64,000 nt of DNA from Alangreenwoodia sp964438605 (GCA_964438605.1 CAYTKT010000002.1:27564-91563); one strand, 5' to 3'. Counted from the stretch's first letter, positions 17,590 to 26,354 are shown. The notes: generated from the sequence alone by a model not told the origin. Translations and numbers: made by a program.

Positions 17590-18947
17590 AGCGTCTCTCC
17601 GTAAAAGCGAAAATCACGCTCTGGCTGACGATCCTGATGCTTTTTCTCTGTGGAATCCTGATAACCTTCCTGCTAATATCAAGCGGAATGATTATCCGAC
17701 AGGCGTCGGCGAACCAACTCACCCAAACGCTGCGCAGCAATTTAACACTCGTCAGTTCCTCTGACGGGCAGTTAGTTTTAGATGACAGTTTTCAGTTTTA
17801 TAAAAGCGGCGTCACAACGCTTGTTTACAGCAGCAGCGGCAGCCTGCTTGCCGGTCAGATTCCGCTGTCTTTCGACACATCAGGGCCGGAAAGCGCTTCA
17901 TTCCAAAACGGCGAAATCAGAACGGCAGAATCGAACGGCGACATCTACCTGATTCTCGATTTCTGGGTTCCCTTCAGCTGGAACGACGGCGTATGGCTGC
18001 GGGGTCTGATCGAAACGCCTGAACAGCTCAAAGCAGCCAGCGGTATGCTGATTGCCGTCATAATCGCGATCCCTGCGTTTCTCACGCTGGCCGTCTTAGG
18101 CGGATATCTGATCGTCAGGAAAGCATTCCGCCCTCTCGATAAAATTACGGCCGCCGCATCAGCCATCAACGAAGCCGGTGACCTTTCGGGCCGCATCGCG
18201 CTTCCGCCCGGTCGCGACGAATTTTCACAGCTTGCAGAGACATTTGATAAAATGTTCGCCCGGCTTGAACGTTCTTTCGATGCGGAAATCAGGTTTATAG
18301 CTGACGCGTCTCACGAACTGCGAACTCCCGTATCAGTGATCCAAAGCGCCTGTGAGTATGCGGAAAGTTTTGATGAAACACCGCAGGAACGCCAGGAAAC
18401 GATTTCGATTATTCACCGCCAAGCGGTAAAAATGTCTGATCTCATCACGCGGCTGTTGAACATGGCGCGCCTCGATCAGGGGACGGAATCTCTCAACTTC
18501 AAAACGGTGAATCTTACGGAAATATCTGCATCTGTATGTCAGGACTATAAAAATTACGGTTCCCGCCTTTCAACATATCTGCAGGAGAACGTCATGGTCC
18601 GCGGTGACTCCGTCCAGCTTTGGCGTCTGCTCAATAATCTGATCAGCAACGCCTTCCAGTACGGCGGACATGATTGCCGTGTCCGCGTCTCTCTTTATCA
18701 AAACAGCCGGGAAACGCTGCTCTCTGTATGCGATGACGGTATAGGCATAGCAAAAGAGGAACAGGACAAAGTCTGGCAGCGCTTTTATCAAATAGACCCT
18801 TCCCGCAGCAATAACAAAGGCGCCGGCCTCGGCCTGTCAATGGTTCAGCAGGTTGCACGGATCCACGGCGGATACATGACACTGGAAAGTGAACCGGGTT
18901 CAGGCAGTAATTTTACATTCCACCTCCCACTGTCTGAAAAAAAATAA
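17586..18947 (+). CDS. Membrane sensor histidine kinase
   Basis: The 453 residues comprise a transmembrane segment (16-35), an extracytoplasmic sensor region of about 120 residues, a second transmembrane segment (MLIAVIIAIPAFLTLAVLGGYLIV), a HAMP linker (PLDKITAAASAIN), a HisKA domain with the phosphoacceptor in FIADASHELRTPVSVIQ, and an HATPase domain with N (LLNNLISNAFQYG), G1 (VCDDGIGI), F and G2 (NNKGAGLGLSMV) boxes. It phosphorylates the overlapping upstream response regulator. The two exported PepSY-type proteins that follow within 100 bases are likely targets or accessory sensors. Confidence 0.93.
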   Translation: MKRLSVKAKITLWLTILMLFLCGILITFLLISSGMIIRQASANQLTQTLRSNLTLVSSSDGQLVLDDSFQFYKSGVTTLVYSSSGSLLAGQIPLSFDTSGPESASFQNGEIRTAESNGDIYLILDFWVPFSWNDGVWLRGLIETPEQLKAASGMLIAVIIAIPAFLTLAVLGGYLIVRKAFRPLDKITAAASAINEAGDLSGRIALPPGRDEFSQLAETFDKMFARLERSFDAEIRFIADASHELRTPVSVIQSACEYAESFDETPQERQETISIIHRQAVKMSDLITRLLNMARLDQGTESLNFKTVNLTEISASVCQDYKNYGSRLSTYLQENVMVRGDSVQLWRLLNNLISNAFQYGGHDCRVRVSLYQNSRETLLSVCDDGIGIAKEEQDKVWQRFYQIDPSRSNNKGAGLGLSMVQQVARIHGGYMTLESEPGSGSNFTFHLPLSEKK

Positions 18948-19046
18948 AAAAACAAATCAAAATTTCATATTCATTTAATGTTTTCCGCGTACAATCATCG
19001 TATAAAAGGAAAGAGCAAAAAAATACAAGGAGGTGTATAATATATA

Positions 19047-19850
19047 ATGAAAGCAAAGAGAACAATGCTCGCCTGCCTTTTCGCAGCTCTTTTGACATCT
19101 CTGCTTTTGAGCGGATGTACCGGGCAAAACAGCAAATACATCGGAACAGATAAAGCTGCCGATCTTGCGCTCCGTGCGTCAGGTATCTCAACCGGGCAGG
19201 CTACATCCCTCGAAGCCGATTTAGATAATCGCGACGGGACAGACTATTATAAAGTCACTTTCGACGCTCAGGGGCATGAATATGAGTATTGTATCGACGC
19301 GGTCACAGGTGTTATCATCGAGCAGCGTACTGACGGCCAGATTTCAGCTAATGGTTCAAGCGGCACATCATCTGATGATTCGGCTTTGGCAGATAGCGCT
19401 AAAAAGTCGTCTGGCAGTCAGGCTCCGGCTAACGGCTCAGGCAGCACATCATCCGGCGGCCAGGCTTCAGCTAACGACTCAAGCGGCACATCATCCGGCA
19501 GTCAAGTTGCGATAAATAGCGCTGACGGGTCGCCGTCCGGCAGTCAGGCTCCGGCTAACGGCTCAAACGGCATATCATCCGACGGCCAGACTGCGTCAGG
19601 CAGCACTGGCGGGTCATCCGGCACAACATCTGCCCAGAATGTCATCTCTGAAGAACGGGCAAAACAATTAGCGCTCGCCCAGGTTCCGGGGGCATCTGAG
19701 AGCAATTTCAGAAAGTTCAAGCAAGATTACGATGACGGACGCTTGGAGTACGAAGGCGAAATTTATTATAACGGCATGGAATATGAATTTGAAATCGACG
19801 CTTACAGCGGAGCATTCCGCAATTGGGACTCTGAACCGATTCATGACTAA
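19047..19850 (+). CDS. PepSY-domain lipoprotein with 14-residue tandem repeats
   Basis: The 267 residues start with a lipoprotein signal ending in LLLSGCTG (Cys about 25). A PepSY-like domain follows (GTDKAADLALRASGIS through EYEYCIDAVTGVIIEQ). Then comes a Ser/Gly/Ala/Asn-rich linker built from 14-residue repeats and a second PepSY domain (ISEERAKQLALAQVPGAS through EYEFEIDAYSGAFRNW). PepSY domains are small extracytoplasmic modules found with kinases and peptidases. AAGGAGGTG lies upstream of the ATG. It follows the histidine kinase by 100 bases and precedes a related protein by 15. Confidence 0.85.
   Translation: MKAKRTMLACLFAALLTSLLLSGCTGQNSKYIGTDKAADLALRASGISTGQATSLEADLDNRDGTDYYKVTFDAQGHEYEYCIDAVTGVIIEQRTDGQISANGSSGTSSDDSALADSAKKSSGSQAPANGSGSTSSGGQASANDSSGTSSGSQVAINSADGSPSGSQAPANGSNGISSDGQTASGSTGGSSGTTSAQNVISEERAKQLALAQVPGASESNFRKFKQDYDDGRLEYEGEIYYNGMEYEFEIDAYSGAFRNWDSEPIHD
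19428..19620 (+). repeat. 42-bp in-frame tandem repeats
   Basis: Imperfect 42-bp units begin near 19428 and 19470, recur two periods later near 19554 and continue to about 19620. They encode 14-residue units of the pattern GSQAPANGSxGTSS. They form a flexible surface stalk in the lipoprotein and are a likely site of length variation. Confidence 0.7.
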
Positions 19851-19865
19851 AAGGAGGTAAAACTT

Positions 19866-21044
19866 ATGTTAAAAATGAAATTAAATAAAACTCATTCAAA
19901 AAAAACAATGGCTCTGCTGACAGCAGCCGTATTGACTGTCGGCACACTGACTGCTGCGGGTATCGCTTTGCCCCAATATGTATCAGCCGTGGAAGCGCCT
20001 GCCGTAACTGAAGTTACAGCGACGCTGTCCCCTGACATTTCCGTCACACTTGACGGCACAGTCTGCACGTTTTTTGACGTTACGGGTCAGAGAGTCTATC
20101 CTGTCCTTTATAACGGAACGAATTATCTGCCTGTTCGTGCTATCGGTGAGTTGATGGGTAAAAATGTAAACTGGGATCAATCCACATTGACGATCAGTCT
20201 TACGAGCCCACGCACCACAGCTGCGGCAACGGGTGAAATAGGCGCTGTTCCTGAGCCACAGGACGTTGTTGTTTCCATCCGACCTGATTTTACGATTCTG
20301 GTGGACGGCAGCGAACGCCAATTCCAGGATGAACAGGGACATCAAGTCTACCCTCTCCTCCGAGACGGTACGACATACCTGCCGGTCCGCGCCATTGGCC
20401 AGCTGATGGGCAAATCGGTCAGCTGGGACAGTGCAACAAAGACGGTCGTCCTTAAAGAGCCACAACCGCAGGACAGCCTCGTAACAGACGCCGATACATT
20501 CGGCCAGACAAATCCTGGAACTTCCAGCCAATCTTCGCCTTCTGCCGATCCGAATGTTCAGGATGGCCTGATCGGCGTCAACGCAGCAAAAGAGAAAGCC
20601 CTTGCCCACGCTGGTCTGACTGAAGCTCAAGTTACTTTTTCCCGCGCTTATCTTGAATGGGATGACGGACGCCGTGTTTACGACATTGAATTTTATGCGA
20701 ATAACGGCAAAGAGTACGATTATGTAATCGATGCCGCCACCGGCGGAATTCTGGAATTTGATTACGATACAGACCATCATTCCGCTTCCGGTGCCAACGG
20801 CGGCTCTCACCAATCCGTTTCCGGTTCTGACCAGCAGACCTATATCGGAATTGACGAAGCACGTTCCATTGCTCTCGCCCAGGTTCCCGGCGCGACAGCG
20901 AATAATGTCAGAAAATTGAAGCTGGATTCAGACGACGGACGCCGTGTTTACGAATGTGAAATTGTCTACGGCAATTGTGAGTATGAATTTGAAATCGATG
21001 CCGTTACCGGCCAGATACTCTCATCCGACCGTGACTTCGACTGA
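19866..21044 (+). CDS. Exported stalk-domain protein with two PepSY domains
   Basis: The 392 residues carry a signal peptide (TMALLTAAVLTVGTLTAAGIAL). Two copies of a copper-amine-oxidase N-terminal-like stalk domain follow (VTLDGTVCTFFDVTGQRVYPVLYNGTNYLPVRAIGEL and a near repeat at about 140-195). Two PepSY domains come next (GLIGVNAAKEKALAHAGL..., YIGIDEARSIALAQVPGA...), each ending in EFEIDA-type strands. AAGGAGGT lies 7 bases before the ATG. It forms an operon with the lipoprotein and, probably, the two-component genes. It acts outside the membrane; the ligand is unknown. Confidence 0.87.
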   Translation: MLKMKLNKTHSKKTMALLTAAVLTVGTLTAAGIALPQYVSAVEAPAVTEVTATLSPDISVTLDGTVCTFFDVTGQRVYPVLYNGTNYLPVRAIGELMGKNVNWDQSTLTISLTSPRTTAAATGEIGAVPEPQDVVVSIRPDFTILVDGSERQFQDEQGHQVYPLLRDGTTYLPVRAIGQLMGKSVSWDSATKTVVLKEPQPQDSLVTDADTFGQTNPGTSSQSSPSADPNVQDGLIGVNAAKEKALAHAGLTEAQVTFSRAYLEWDDGRRVYDIEFYANNGKEYDYVIDAATGGILEFDYDTDHHSASGANGGSHQSVSGSDQQTYIGIDEARSIALAQVPGATANNVRKLKLDSDDGRRVYECEIVYGNCEYEFEIDAVTGQILSSDRDFD

Positions 21045-21150
21045 TTTCGACTTAATTAATGGAAAATTGATGAAAATTTCATTAGCCGATTTCATATATT
21101 CTTATCAACAAATTTAATATATTGCCATATTATCGAAGGATTAAAATGGA

Positions 21151-21186
21151 AGCCGCAATCAGTTCATATTTGATTGCGGTTTCTTT
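21151..21186 (+). terminator. Terminator after the PepSY operon
   Basis: CCGCAATCA (21153-21161) pairs perfectly with TGATTGCGG (21171-21179), followed by TTTCTTTCT. It lies about 110 bases after the stalk-protein stop. Confidence 0.75.
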
Positions 21187-21189
21187 CTG

Positions 21190-21440
21190 TTACTTTCCGT
21201 GTTGTTTTCGCTGTCATACGATGCTATACAATATCTCACCGTCTCAGCCTGTTGCATCTTCAGTTTCACTTGGATACAATATCGCACATTTCATCTCAAT
21301 CAGGTCCATTTTTACTTTTTTACAGTGCAGCATTACAGCACAGTACCGCCTCAAACGCTTCCTCTTTTCATTTCACTCGGTGCAGTACCGTACGCTCCGT
21401 TTCAACCTGGAAACATTTTCACTCTTATATGACGCCTGAC
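21190..21440. repeat. Degenerate direct repeats in a gene-free stretch
   Basis: Related segments such as CACTTGGATACAATATCGCA (21268 region) and CACTCGGTGCAGTACCGTAC (21374 region) recur, with weaker copies near 21220 and 21335. The copies have drifted and no open frame is supported. Probably an old repeat family or decayed coding repeats. Confidence 0.3.
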
Positions 21441-21495
21441 ATCCCGTTTCCGACCGCTTATGTCATAAATTTGGAAAAAACACCAGAAAAAATGA

Positions 21496-21549
21496 TTGAC
21501 AACTTGTACTAAATCAAATATTTTTTAATAGAAGAAAAAATATTTGATT
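21496..21549 (+). promoter_or_regulatory. Promoter overlapped by a 15-bp perfect inverted repeat
   Basis: TTGACA (21496-21501) and TATTTT (21519-21524) are 17 bases apart. The -10 box lies inside an inverted repeat: left arm 21512-21526 (AATCAAATATTTTTT), eight-base loop, right arm 21535-21549. A repressor bound here would block the promoter. It precedes the stalk protein gene starting at 21630. Confidence 0.5.
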
Positions 21550-21629
21550 ATTTCCATTCATATCCACCCAGCACACGACACAAAGCAGAAGTGGAAGAAA
21601 ACAAGGTATGTCAGACAAGGAGGCCCTTC

Positions 21630-22454
21630 ATGAATTTCAGAAAAAAGAAAGCACCCACGCAGACGTGTGACCGTGGCACACACTTTCACAGACCGCTATA
21701 CTCCTCGGAAACATCACGACAGAAAAAAATATGCATCCGCCTGGCTGCAGTCACGATTTCCGTTTTGTTTTACGCACTGTTCGACGTTCATTCCAAATCA
21801 GTCCGCTCCACATCCAGCAGAGCGTCTTTTGTTGAAAAAAGCACGGCAAATCCGAAAGACAGAAATATTTCTGACGCTATTGGCGCTACCAAAACATCAT
21901 CTGCTGCAGACATTCCGGACGACCGCCCAGAGAAAGCCAATATCACACCAGAAGACGCGTCAGCGAACGCATCTTCCGGCAACATATCATCTTCGGCTTC
22001 TTCCCCAGCTGCTAACTCTGAAACCGCCTTCTCGGTTCCCGTTTCATCAACTGATGCATCTTCCGGCACCGCATCAATTTCAGTTTCTTCCGAAACTGAT
22101 GATCCTGAGACCGGCTTCCCGGCCTCTGTTTCGCCAGCCGACGCATCTTCCAGTGCCGCATCCACTGCGACCGCTGACGCTGAAATTGATGCTCCGGCTC
22201 CTCCACTCGCGTCTGACGCTGACACCATTCCCATTTCCACGTCGGCGCCCGGCGAAAAACAAATCACAGATTGCGAATTTTCCAACAGACGTCAGAATGG
22301 CTCTGTTATGGTATGGATCACAAAGCGAGGATCAAAATTTCACAGAAAAAAAGCCTGCGGCAGAATGTCAGCGCCAATTCAGATCACGGAAGAGGAAGCT
22401 CTCAAACGGGGACTTTCCCCCTGCACAAAATGCATTCAGACCGATGACGAATAA
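21630..22454 (+). CDS. Membrane-anchored Ser/Ala-rich stalk protein with a C-terminal Cys motif
   Basis: The 274 residues comprise a basic N-terminus, one transmembrane segment (KICIRLAAVTISVLFYALF, about 33-52), then some 150 residues of Ser/Ala/Thr/Asp-rich repeats (DASSGTASISVSS, DASSSAASTATAD). The compact end has VWITKRGSKFHRKKACGRMS, EEEALKRGLSPCTKC. That end matches the small Cys-containing module often found at the end of secreted nucleases and beta-lactamase-fold proteins, thought to bind metal. AAGGAGG (21617-21623) lies 6 bases before the ATG at 21630. Type II or uncleaved signal-anchor topology is inferred. Confidence 0.7.
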   Translation: MNFRKKKAPTQTCDRGTHFHRPLYSSETSRQKKICIRLAAVTISVLFYALFDVHSKSVRSTSSRASFVEKSTANPKDRNISDAIGATKTSSAADIPDDRPEKANITPEDASANASSGNISSSASSPAANSETAFSVPVSSTDASSGTASISVSSETDDPETGFPASVSPADASSSAASTATADAEIDAPAPPLASDADTIPISTSAPGEKQITDCEFSNRRQNGSVMVWITKRGSKFHRKKACGRMSAPIQITEEEALKRGLSPCTKCIQTDDE

Positions 22455-22693
22455 TTTTCCCACCGTCCTTGCTTTTCTGCCGTACTGCATAACACTGCTG
22501 CTGCATAATGGTATAACGAATAACAAGCAACCGACGGTCTGACTGCAATACCGCAAAATAGCTATAACAAAAAAAGTTGTCTTAACCATGCCTGCAAATA
22601 ATATTGACAAAAATCGCAAAATAATATAAACAATGCTTGACACACCCCTGAGCACATGCTATTATTCTGTTGTTCGCGTAAACAATGGACTTT

Positions 22694-22769
22694 GCTTCCG
22701 TGGCTCAGTTGGTAGAGCAGCTCATTCGTAATGAGCAGGTCGACGGTTCGAGTCCGTCCGGAAGCTCCA
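22694..22769 (+). tRNA. tRNA-Thr (CGT)
   Basis: The acceptor GCTTCCG/CGGAAGC, D loop GGCTCAGTTGGTAGAGC, anticodon stem GCTCA/TGAGC with loop TTCGTAA, and T arm ACGGTTCGAGTCCGT form a complete cloverleaf. CCA is encoded. Anticodon CGT reads ACG. Confidence 0.95.
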
Positions 22770-22775
22770 AAAAAC

Positions 22776-22822
22776 AAAAAGGCTGAGAACTTGTTGATTT
22801 TAATGAGTTTCAGCCTTTTTTC
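22776..22822 (+). terminator. Terminator after tRNA-Thr
   Basis: AAAAAGGCTGA (22776-22786) pairs with TCAGCCTTTTT (22810-22820), and the run of T continues. It starts 7 bases after the tRNA. Confidence 0.85.
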
Positions 22823-22926
22823 TTTGTCGTCTAACGAGTTAATTTAATCTGATTTCATTCCAGAAGTTAAGAAACGGGAGAAATCAAGTTGCTTGACGTT
22901 GCTTTATATACAAAAGGGATATAAGC

Positions 22927-22959
22927 AAACCCGCATAAACACTTGATTTACGCGGGTTT
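22927..22959 (-). terminator. Hairpin after tRNA-Ser
   Basis: AAACCCGC (22927-22934) pairs with GCGGGTTT (22952-22959), with inner pairing of TAAA/TTTA. On the minus strand it begins 6 bases past the tRNA 3' end; the T run is short. Confidence 0.65.
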
Positions 22960-22964
22960 ACTGC

Positions 22965-23053
22965 TGGCGGAAGCGGTGGGATTCGAACCCACGAGCCCTT
23001 GCGGACTACTGCATTTCGAGTGCAGCTCGTTATGACCACTTCGATACACTTCC
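22965..23053 (-). tRNA. tRNA-Ser (CGA)
   Basis: A class II tRNA with a long variable arm. The acceptor GGAAGTG pairs with CGCTTCC, the anticodon arm CTGCA-CTCGAAA-TGCAG gives anticodon CGA, the variable arm is GTAGTCCGCAAGGGCTC-like, and the T arm is GTGGGTTCGAATCCCAC. CCA is encoded. It reads UCG. Confidence 0.95.
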
Positions 23054-23099
23054 ATTTAATATTGATTCAATTTTTGCGGCGCATAACATGATTTTAAGC

Positions 23100-23130
23100 G
23101 GACCTGTTATGACCACTGTGATACGTTTCC
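23100..23130 (-). pseudogene. Partial tRNA-Ser copy (5' half)
   Basis: On the minus strand this piece repeats the first 26 or so bases of the adjacent tRNA-Ser: GGAA.CGTATC..AGTGGTCATAAC. It includes an identical 12-base core (GTTATGACCACT at 23105-23116 on the plus strand) with scattered changes elsewhere. The anticodon arm, variable arm, T arm and 3' acceptor are missing. Confidence 0.6.
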
Positions 23131-23131
23131 A

Positions 23132-23569
23132 TAAAGATAAAAATTATTTTGTGGCGAGCATAGCCGCCGGCTACAGATCAAACGGAAACTTACGCTTATC
23201 CTCTTGAAAAATATCAGTTTATATTACCATTGTTTTTTTTGACTGTCAAGAATAAATTTTAAACTTGGTTCATTTTACAATCAAGTTGGACACTTTGAGG
23301 AAAAAGGAAGTCCATAGTGACAGAGTAATGTGAGCTTTTTTCTGTAAATTTGCCTTCTGCGATAAATCATGAGATAAGAATTTCCAGAATTTGTGACAAG
23401 AAAAACGGACCATTTCTTACCCTTTTAAGCTGAATCATATCATCTCGGATTTTAAATGCTACGGCTCTGAAACTGTGATTCTCACCCTTTCCATCATATC
23501 TTGACAAAAGGCTGAATGAAACCTTTCCGGCCCGAAAAGTATGCGCCGTGTACTCTGCCGCCGGTGCTT
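23132..23569. other. Spacer between the tRNA genes and pnuC
   Basis: No supported gene. The sequence is AT-rich and without long repeats. It lies upstream (minus strand) of the tRNA-Ser pair and downstream of the broken pnuC. Confidence 0.3.
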
Positions 23570-24288
23570 TTACGTCTCGCGTCCTGTCTGCACTTCATCG
23601 CCCGCCTGGCGCCTTTGCATCCGGCGCCAGTTAATAAACCCGTAAATATCATTAACCAGAAACATAATAAAACAGACAAGTACAGACAAATAAGAAACAT
23701 CCGTTATAGCTGCCAATGTCCACAAAATAATCAGAATCACATCGTTTGATGCATACGCCAGCGCAAAATAAGGGCTGCGCCGTGCCGTCAGATAAACGGC
23801 GATAAAACTCGTCGCTACGGAAAGAGTGCTCGGCACCAGATTCGCCGTATGAAAAAATTTCAGAATAAATAAAAGACAAACGTCACCGCAATCGCCAGTC
23901 CCAGCATCAGCGCGGTTTCCCGCCGCCCGACGGAATGAACCTCCACCTCCGTCCTGTTTCCATGATACGGATTTCTGAGCCATGCAACCAGCGAAACGAC
24001 GGCCATCGGCGTAGTCATTCCCAGATAAGTCACCACTTCACCGTAATATGTAAAACGATACGATATGATTCCGTATAAAACACCGAACAAAATCATCAAT
24101 ATTTGCCCTAGCGGATTTCCCTTCGCACAGAAAATCAGAGATGTAGCCCCAATCAATGACGCCGCCAATGTCATATAATTTACTCTGTCAAATATAAAAA
24201 AGAAAACCGTGATCAATAACATTGAGAAGAGCCACAGGGCCAGCTCGCCCCTTGAAAAATAGCGGAGCATTGATTTCATTCGATTCAT
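23570..24288 (-). pseudogene. pnuC: Nicotinamide riboside/mononucleotide transporter PnuC, frameshifted
   Basis: Two overlapping frames together give a full PnuC of about 238 residues. The first 142 residues hold the early membrane helices (LALWLFSMLLITVFFFIF, GNPLGQILMILFGVLYGIISYRFTYYGE). The other frame holds the end (ILKFFHTANLVPSTLSVATSF, SPYFALAYASNDVILIILWTLA, NDIYGFINWRRMQRRQ), including the substrate-site Trp/Asn pattern. The break is at 23862-23874, in a short TTTA-type repeat on the coding strand. One extra TTTA unit would rejoin the frames. AGGGAG precedes the ATG. It is either a pseudogene, a phase-variable gene or a sequencing error. Confidence 0.8.
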
Positions 24289-24300
24289 TGATATCTCCCT

Positions 24301-24315
24301 AGTTTAATTTAAACT
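24301..24315 (-). promoter_or_regulatory. Candidate operator upstream of pnuC
   Basis: AGTTTAATTTAAACT is a 7-1-7 palindrome ending 13 bases before the pnuC ATG, next to a TAGAAT that could be a -10 box. It could bind a vitamin-responsive repressor; identity unknown. Confidence 0.3.
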
Positions 24316-24520
24316 AAAATATTCTATTTAAAAGTATTATTCTACGAAAGCATGTTATTCTAACAACATCAAATAGTATCATATAATTCCGTAAAATGAT
24401 CATGTTATGCTTATTTAACTTTGCAATATGCCATCCCGCAATATCACGTTTCTGTCATTCCATAACGTCGTAATGCCGTGTTGTTTTCCCAACACAATCT
24501 TATGCTACTGTCATTACACG

Positions 24521-25537
24521 TTAAAAATCAAGCGTCGGACAGGCGTCCAGCGTCAAATCATCACATAAACCGTCCATGTATTTGTAATAAGCGGCGCAGG
24601 CAATCATCGCCGCATTATCCGTACAGAGAACAGGCTGCGGACGGTAAAATCCAATGCCGTTGCGCTCACATTCCTGGCGCATCATGCTGCGAAGCAGACT
24701 GTTTGCCGCCACGCCGCCGGCCAGTGCCAGTTTGTCCCGCCCAAACTCAAGTGCCGCACGCACCGATTTGTGAACGATGACTTCCATTACAGCCATCTGA
24801 AAACTTGCGGCAATATCGGCTGCGCAGACCTCCTGCCCCTTCTGTTTCAAATTGTTTACATGATTCAGTACGCCTGTTTTCAGACCGCTGAAACTGAAAT
24901 CATAACTGTCCTTTTCAAGCATCACGCGTTTAAATTCAAAAGCATGAGGATTCCCCTCTTTTGCCAGATTGTCAATCTTCGGACCGCCCGGATAACCGAG
25001 CCCTAAAACGCGAGCTACCTTATCCATGGCTTCCCCCGCCGCGTCATCACGCGTCACACCGAGCAGTTTTAGGTCATTATAACCGCGAACATCAATAATA
25101 TCCGTATTTCCGCCGGAAACGACGACTGCGGTAAAAGGCGGTTCAAGCTCCGGCATAGCGATGTAATTTGCGCTGATATGGCCGTGAAGATGATGTACGC
25201 CGACGAGCGGAATCTCTTTTGCAAAAGAAATCGCCTTCGCGGCAGCCACGCCGATGATCAGCGCACCAACAAGCCCCGGCCCATGAGTGACACCCACCAG
25301 ATCAATTTCATCGAGAGACACATCGGCCTCGGTCAGCGCCTGATCGATCACAGAACTGATATTATTCAGATGATGGCGCGATGCGATTTCCGGCACGACA
25401 CCGCCGTATCGGGTGTGAATTTCTATCTGCGACGATATGACGCTGGAACAGACCTCCCGCCCCTCTGCAAGCACAGCGGCAGCCGTTTCATCACAGCTGC
25501 TCTCGATGCCCAGCGTAAGAACTTTTCCTTTTTTCAT
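24521..25537 (-). CDS. tsaD: tRNA N6-threonylcarbamoyladenosine transferase TsaD
   Basis: The 338-residue catalytic subunit transfers the threonylcarbamoyl group from TC-AMP to A37 of ANN-decoding tRNAs. ASKHA fold: TLGIESSCDETAAAV at the start, GVVPEIASRHHLNNI, the metal-binding HHLHGHI, VVSGGNTDI, DKVARVLGLGYPGGPKIDNLA and ALAGGVAANSLLR. GGAG lies 9 bases before the ATG. The tsaB-rimI and tsaE genes lie upstream on the same strand, so the three t6A-complex proteins are clustered, with one unrelated small gene between. Confidence 0.97.
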   Translation of the reverse strand: MKKGKVLTLGIESSCDETAAAVLAEGREVCSSVISSQIEIHTRYGGVVPEIASRHHLNNISSVIDQALTEADVSLDEIDLVGVTHGPGLVGALIIGVAAAKAISFAKEIPLVGVHHLHGHISANYIAMPELEPPFTAVVVSGGNTDIIDVRGYNDLKLLGVTRDDAAGEAMDKVARVLGLGYPGGPKIDNLAKEGNPHAFEFKRVMLEKDSYDFSFSGLKTGVLNHVNNLKQKGQEVCAADIAASFQMAVMEVIVHKSVRAALEFGRDKLALAGGVAANSLLRSMMRQECERNGIGFYRPQPVLCTDNAAMIACAAYYKYMDGLCDDLTLDACPTLDF

Positions 25538-25650
25538 TCCTGATTCTCCATATGTTTTATTTTTATATAATTTATAAATAAATTATATTCATATCCCGGC
25601 GGCCTGATGTGATATCCGAACATGCAGTTGAAACCCGTAACAGACAGGGA

Positions 25651-25687
25651 CAGGTCCGCACATTGTTATAACAATGTTGCGGACCTG
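25651..25687. terminator. Long hairpin upstream of tsaD
   Basis: CAGGTCCGCA...TGCGGACCTG with a continuing CATTGTTA/TAACAATG stem forms an 18-bp helix with a single bulged base. No T run follows on either side. It could be a terminator for the small gene at 25719 or an intergenic repeat. Confidence 0.5.
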
Positions 25688-25718
25688 ACATCGTTTTACT
25701 TCACAGTTTGACTTCATT

Positions 25719-26000
25719 TTACTGAAGTGTCTGCTGCGCCATGCCGCACTTCAAATCTCTGCGCTGATGAATACAACTGTCACAACTCCTGTAATCACCC
25801 ATATTCATCGTCGTCGACCTGACCGACGGCGCATAATGATTACATCCGCTGTAAACATGATACCCGCCGAAATCGGAAGATGACACAGCTGCCGTCTCCT
25901 GTCCGCCCTCGTGCCGGTCAGCAAAACGCCCGTCCGCCGGCATCACCGGCCTGTCCTGAGGCGTCATGCCCGCAGTCATATGATCCATATACGATGTCAT
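25719..26000 (-). CDS. Small Cys-containing hypothetical protein
   Basis: The 93 residues start at the ATG at 26000, 6 bases after AGGAGGT. The N-terminal half is polar and Met/Asp-rich. The C-terminus has four Cys in SGCNHY...RSCDSCIHQRRDLKCGM, a possible zinc site (C-x2-C-x9-C type). No signal peptide. Not recognised. It sits between tsaB-rimI and tsaD on the same strand, with its own strong ribosome binding site. Confidence 0.7.
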   Translation of the reverse strand: MTSYMDHMTAGMTPQDRPVMPADGRFADRHEGGQETAAVSSSDFGGYHVYSGCNHYAPSVRSTTMNMGDYRSCDSCIHQRRDLKCGMAQQTLQ

Positions 26001-26024
26001 TTTCTTACCTCCTGTAAAAATCAT

Positions 26025-26354
26025 GTTTCTCCGGCACCGCCGGCGATTTTATCTTTCACATGGTATTGTTTACAGGATATGTAAAAATTATCCTAGATTT
26101 CAAAAAATAATTGCTGATGCTCAGAATCGACTGCCGCACGCCGTCAATTCTCCGGCATCGCCCTCAATCACTACCCCAGTGTTCCTGTTTTCTCCCGCTC
26201 CGCCACACACTTCCAATTTTAAAGAGGATGCCTTCTAATCACCGCTAATCCGGCCTCCGGTCCTAGCTCTTTTTCTTCCTGCTTCGCGCCGCCAATTCCG
26301 GCGTTTCTTTTAACTGCCGTTAATCCGATTCGGTTCTTTTCCGGCCTGTCACCG
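26025..26354. other. Spacer with short degenerate repeats
   Basis: Pyrimidine-rich on the plus strand. Related short motifs recur: CGCCGTCAATTCTCCGGC, GCGCCGCCAATTCCGGCG, TCACCGTCAATTTCCGCG. No supported gene. Confidence 0.35.
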
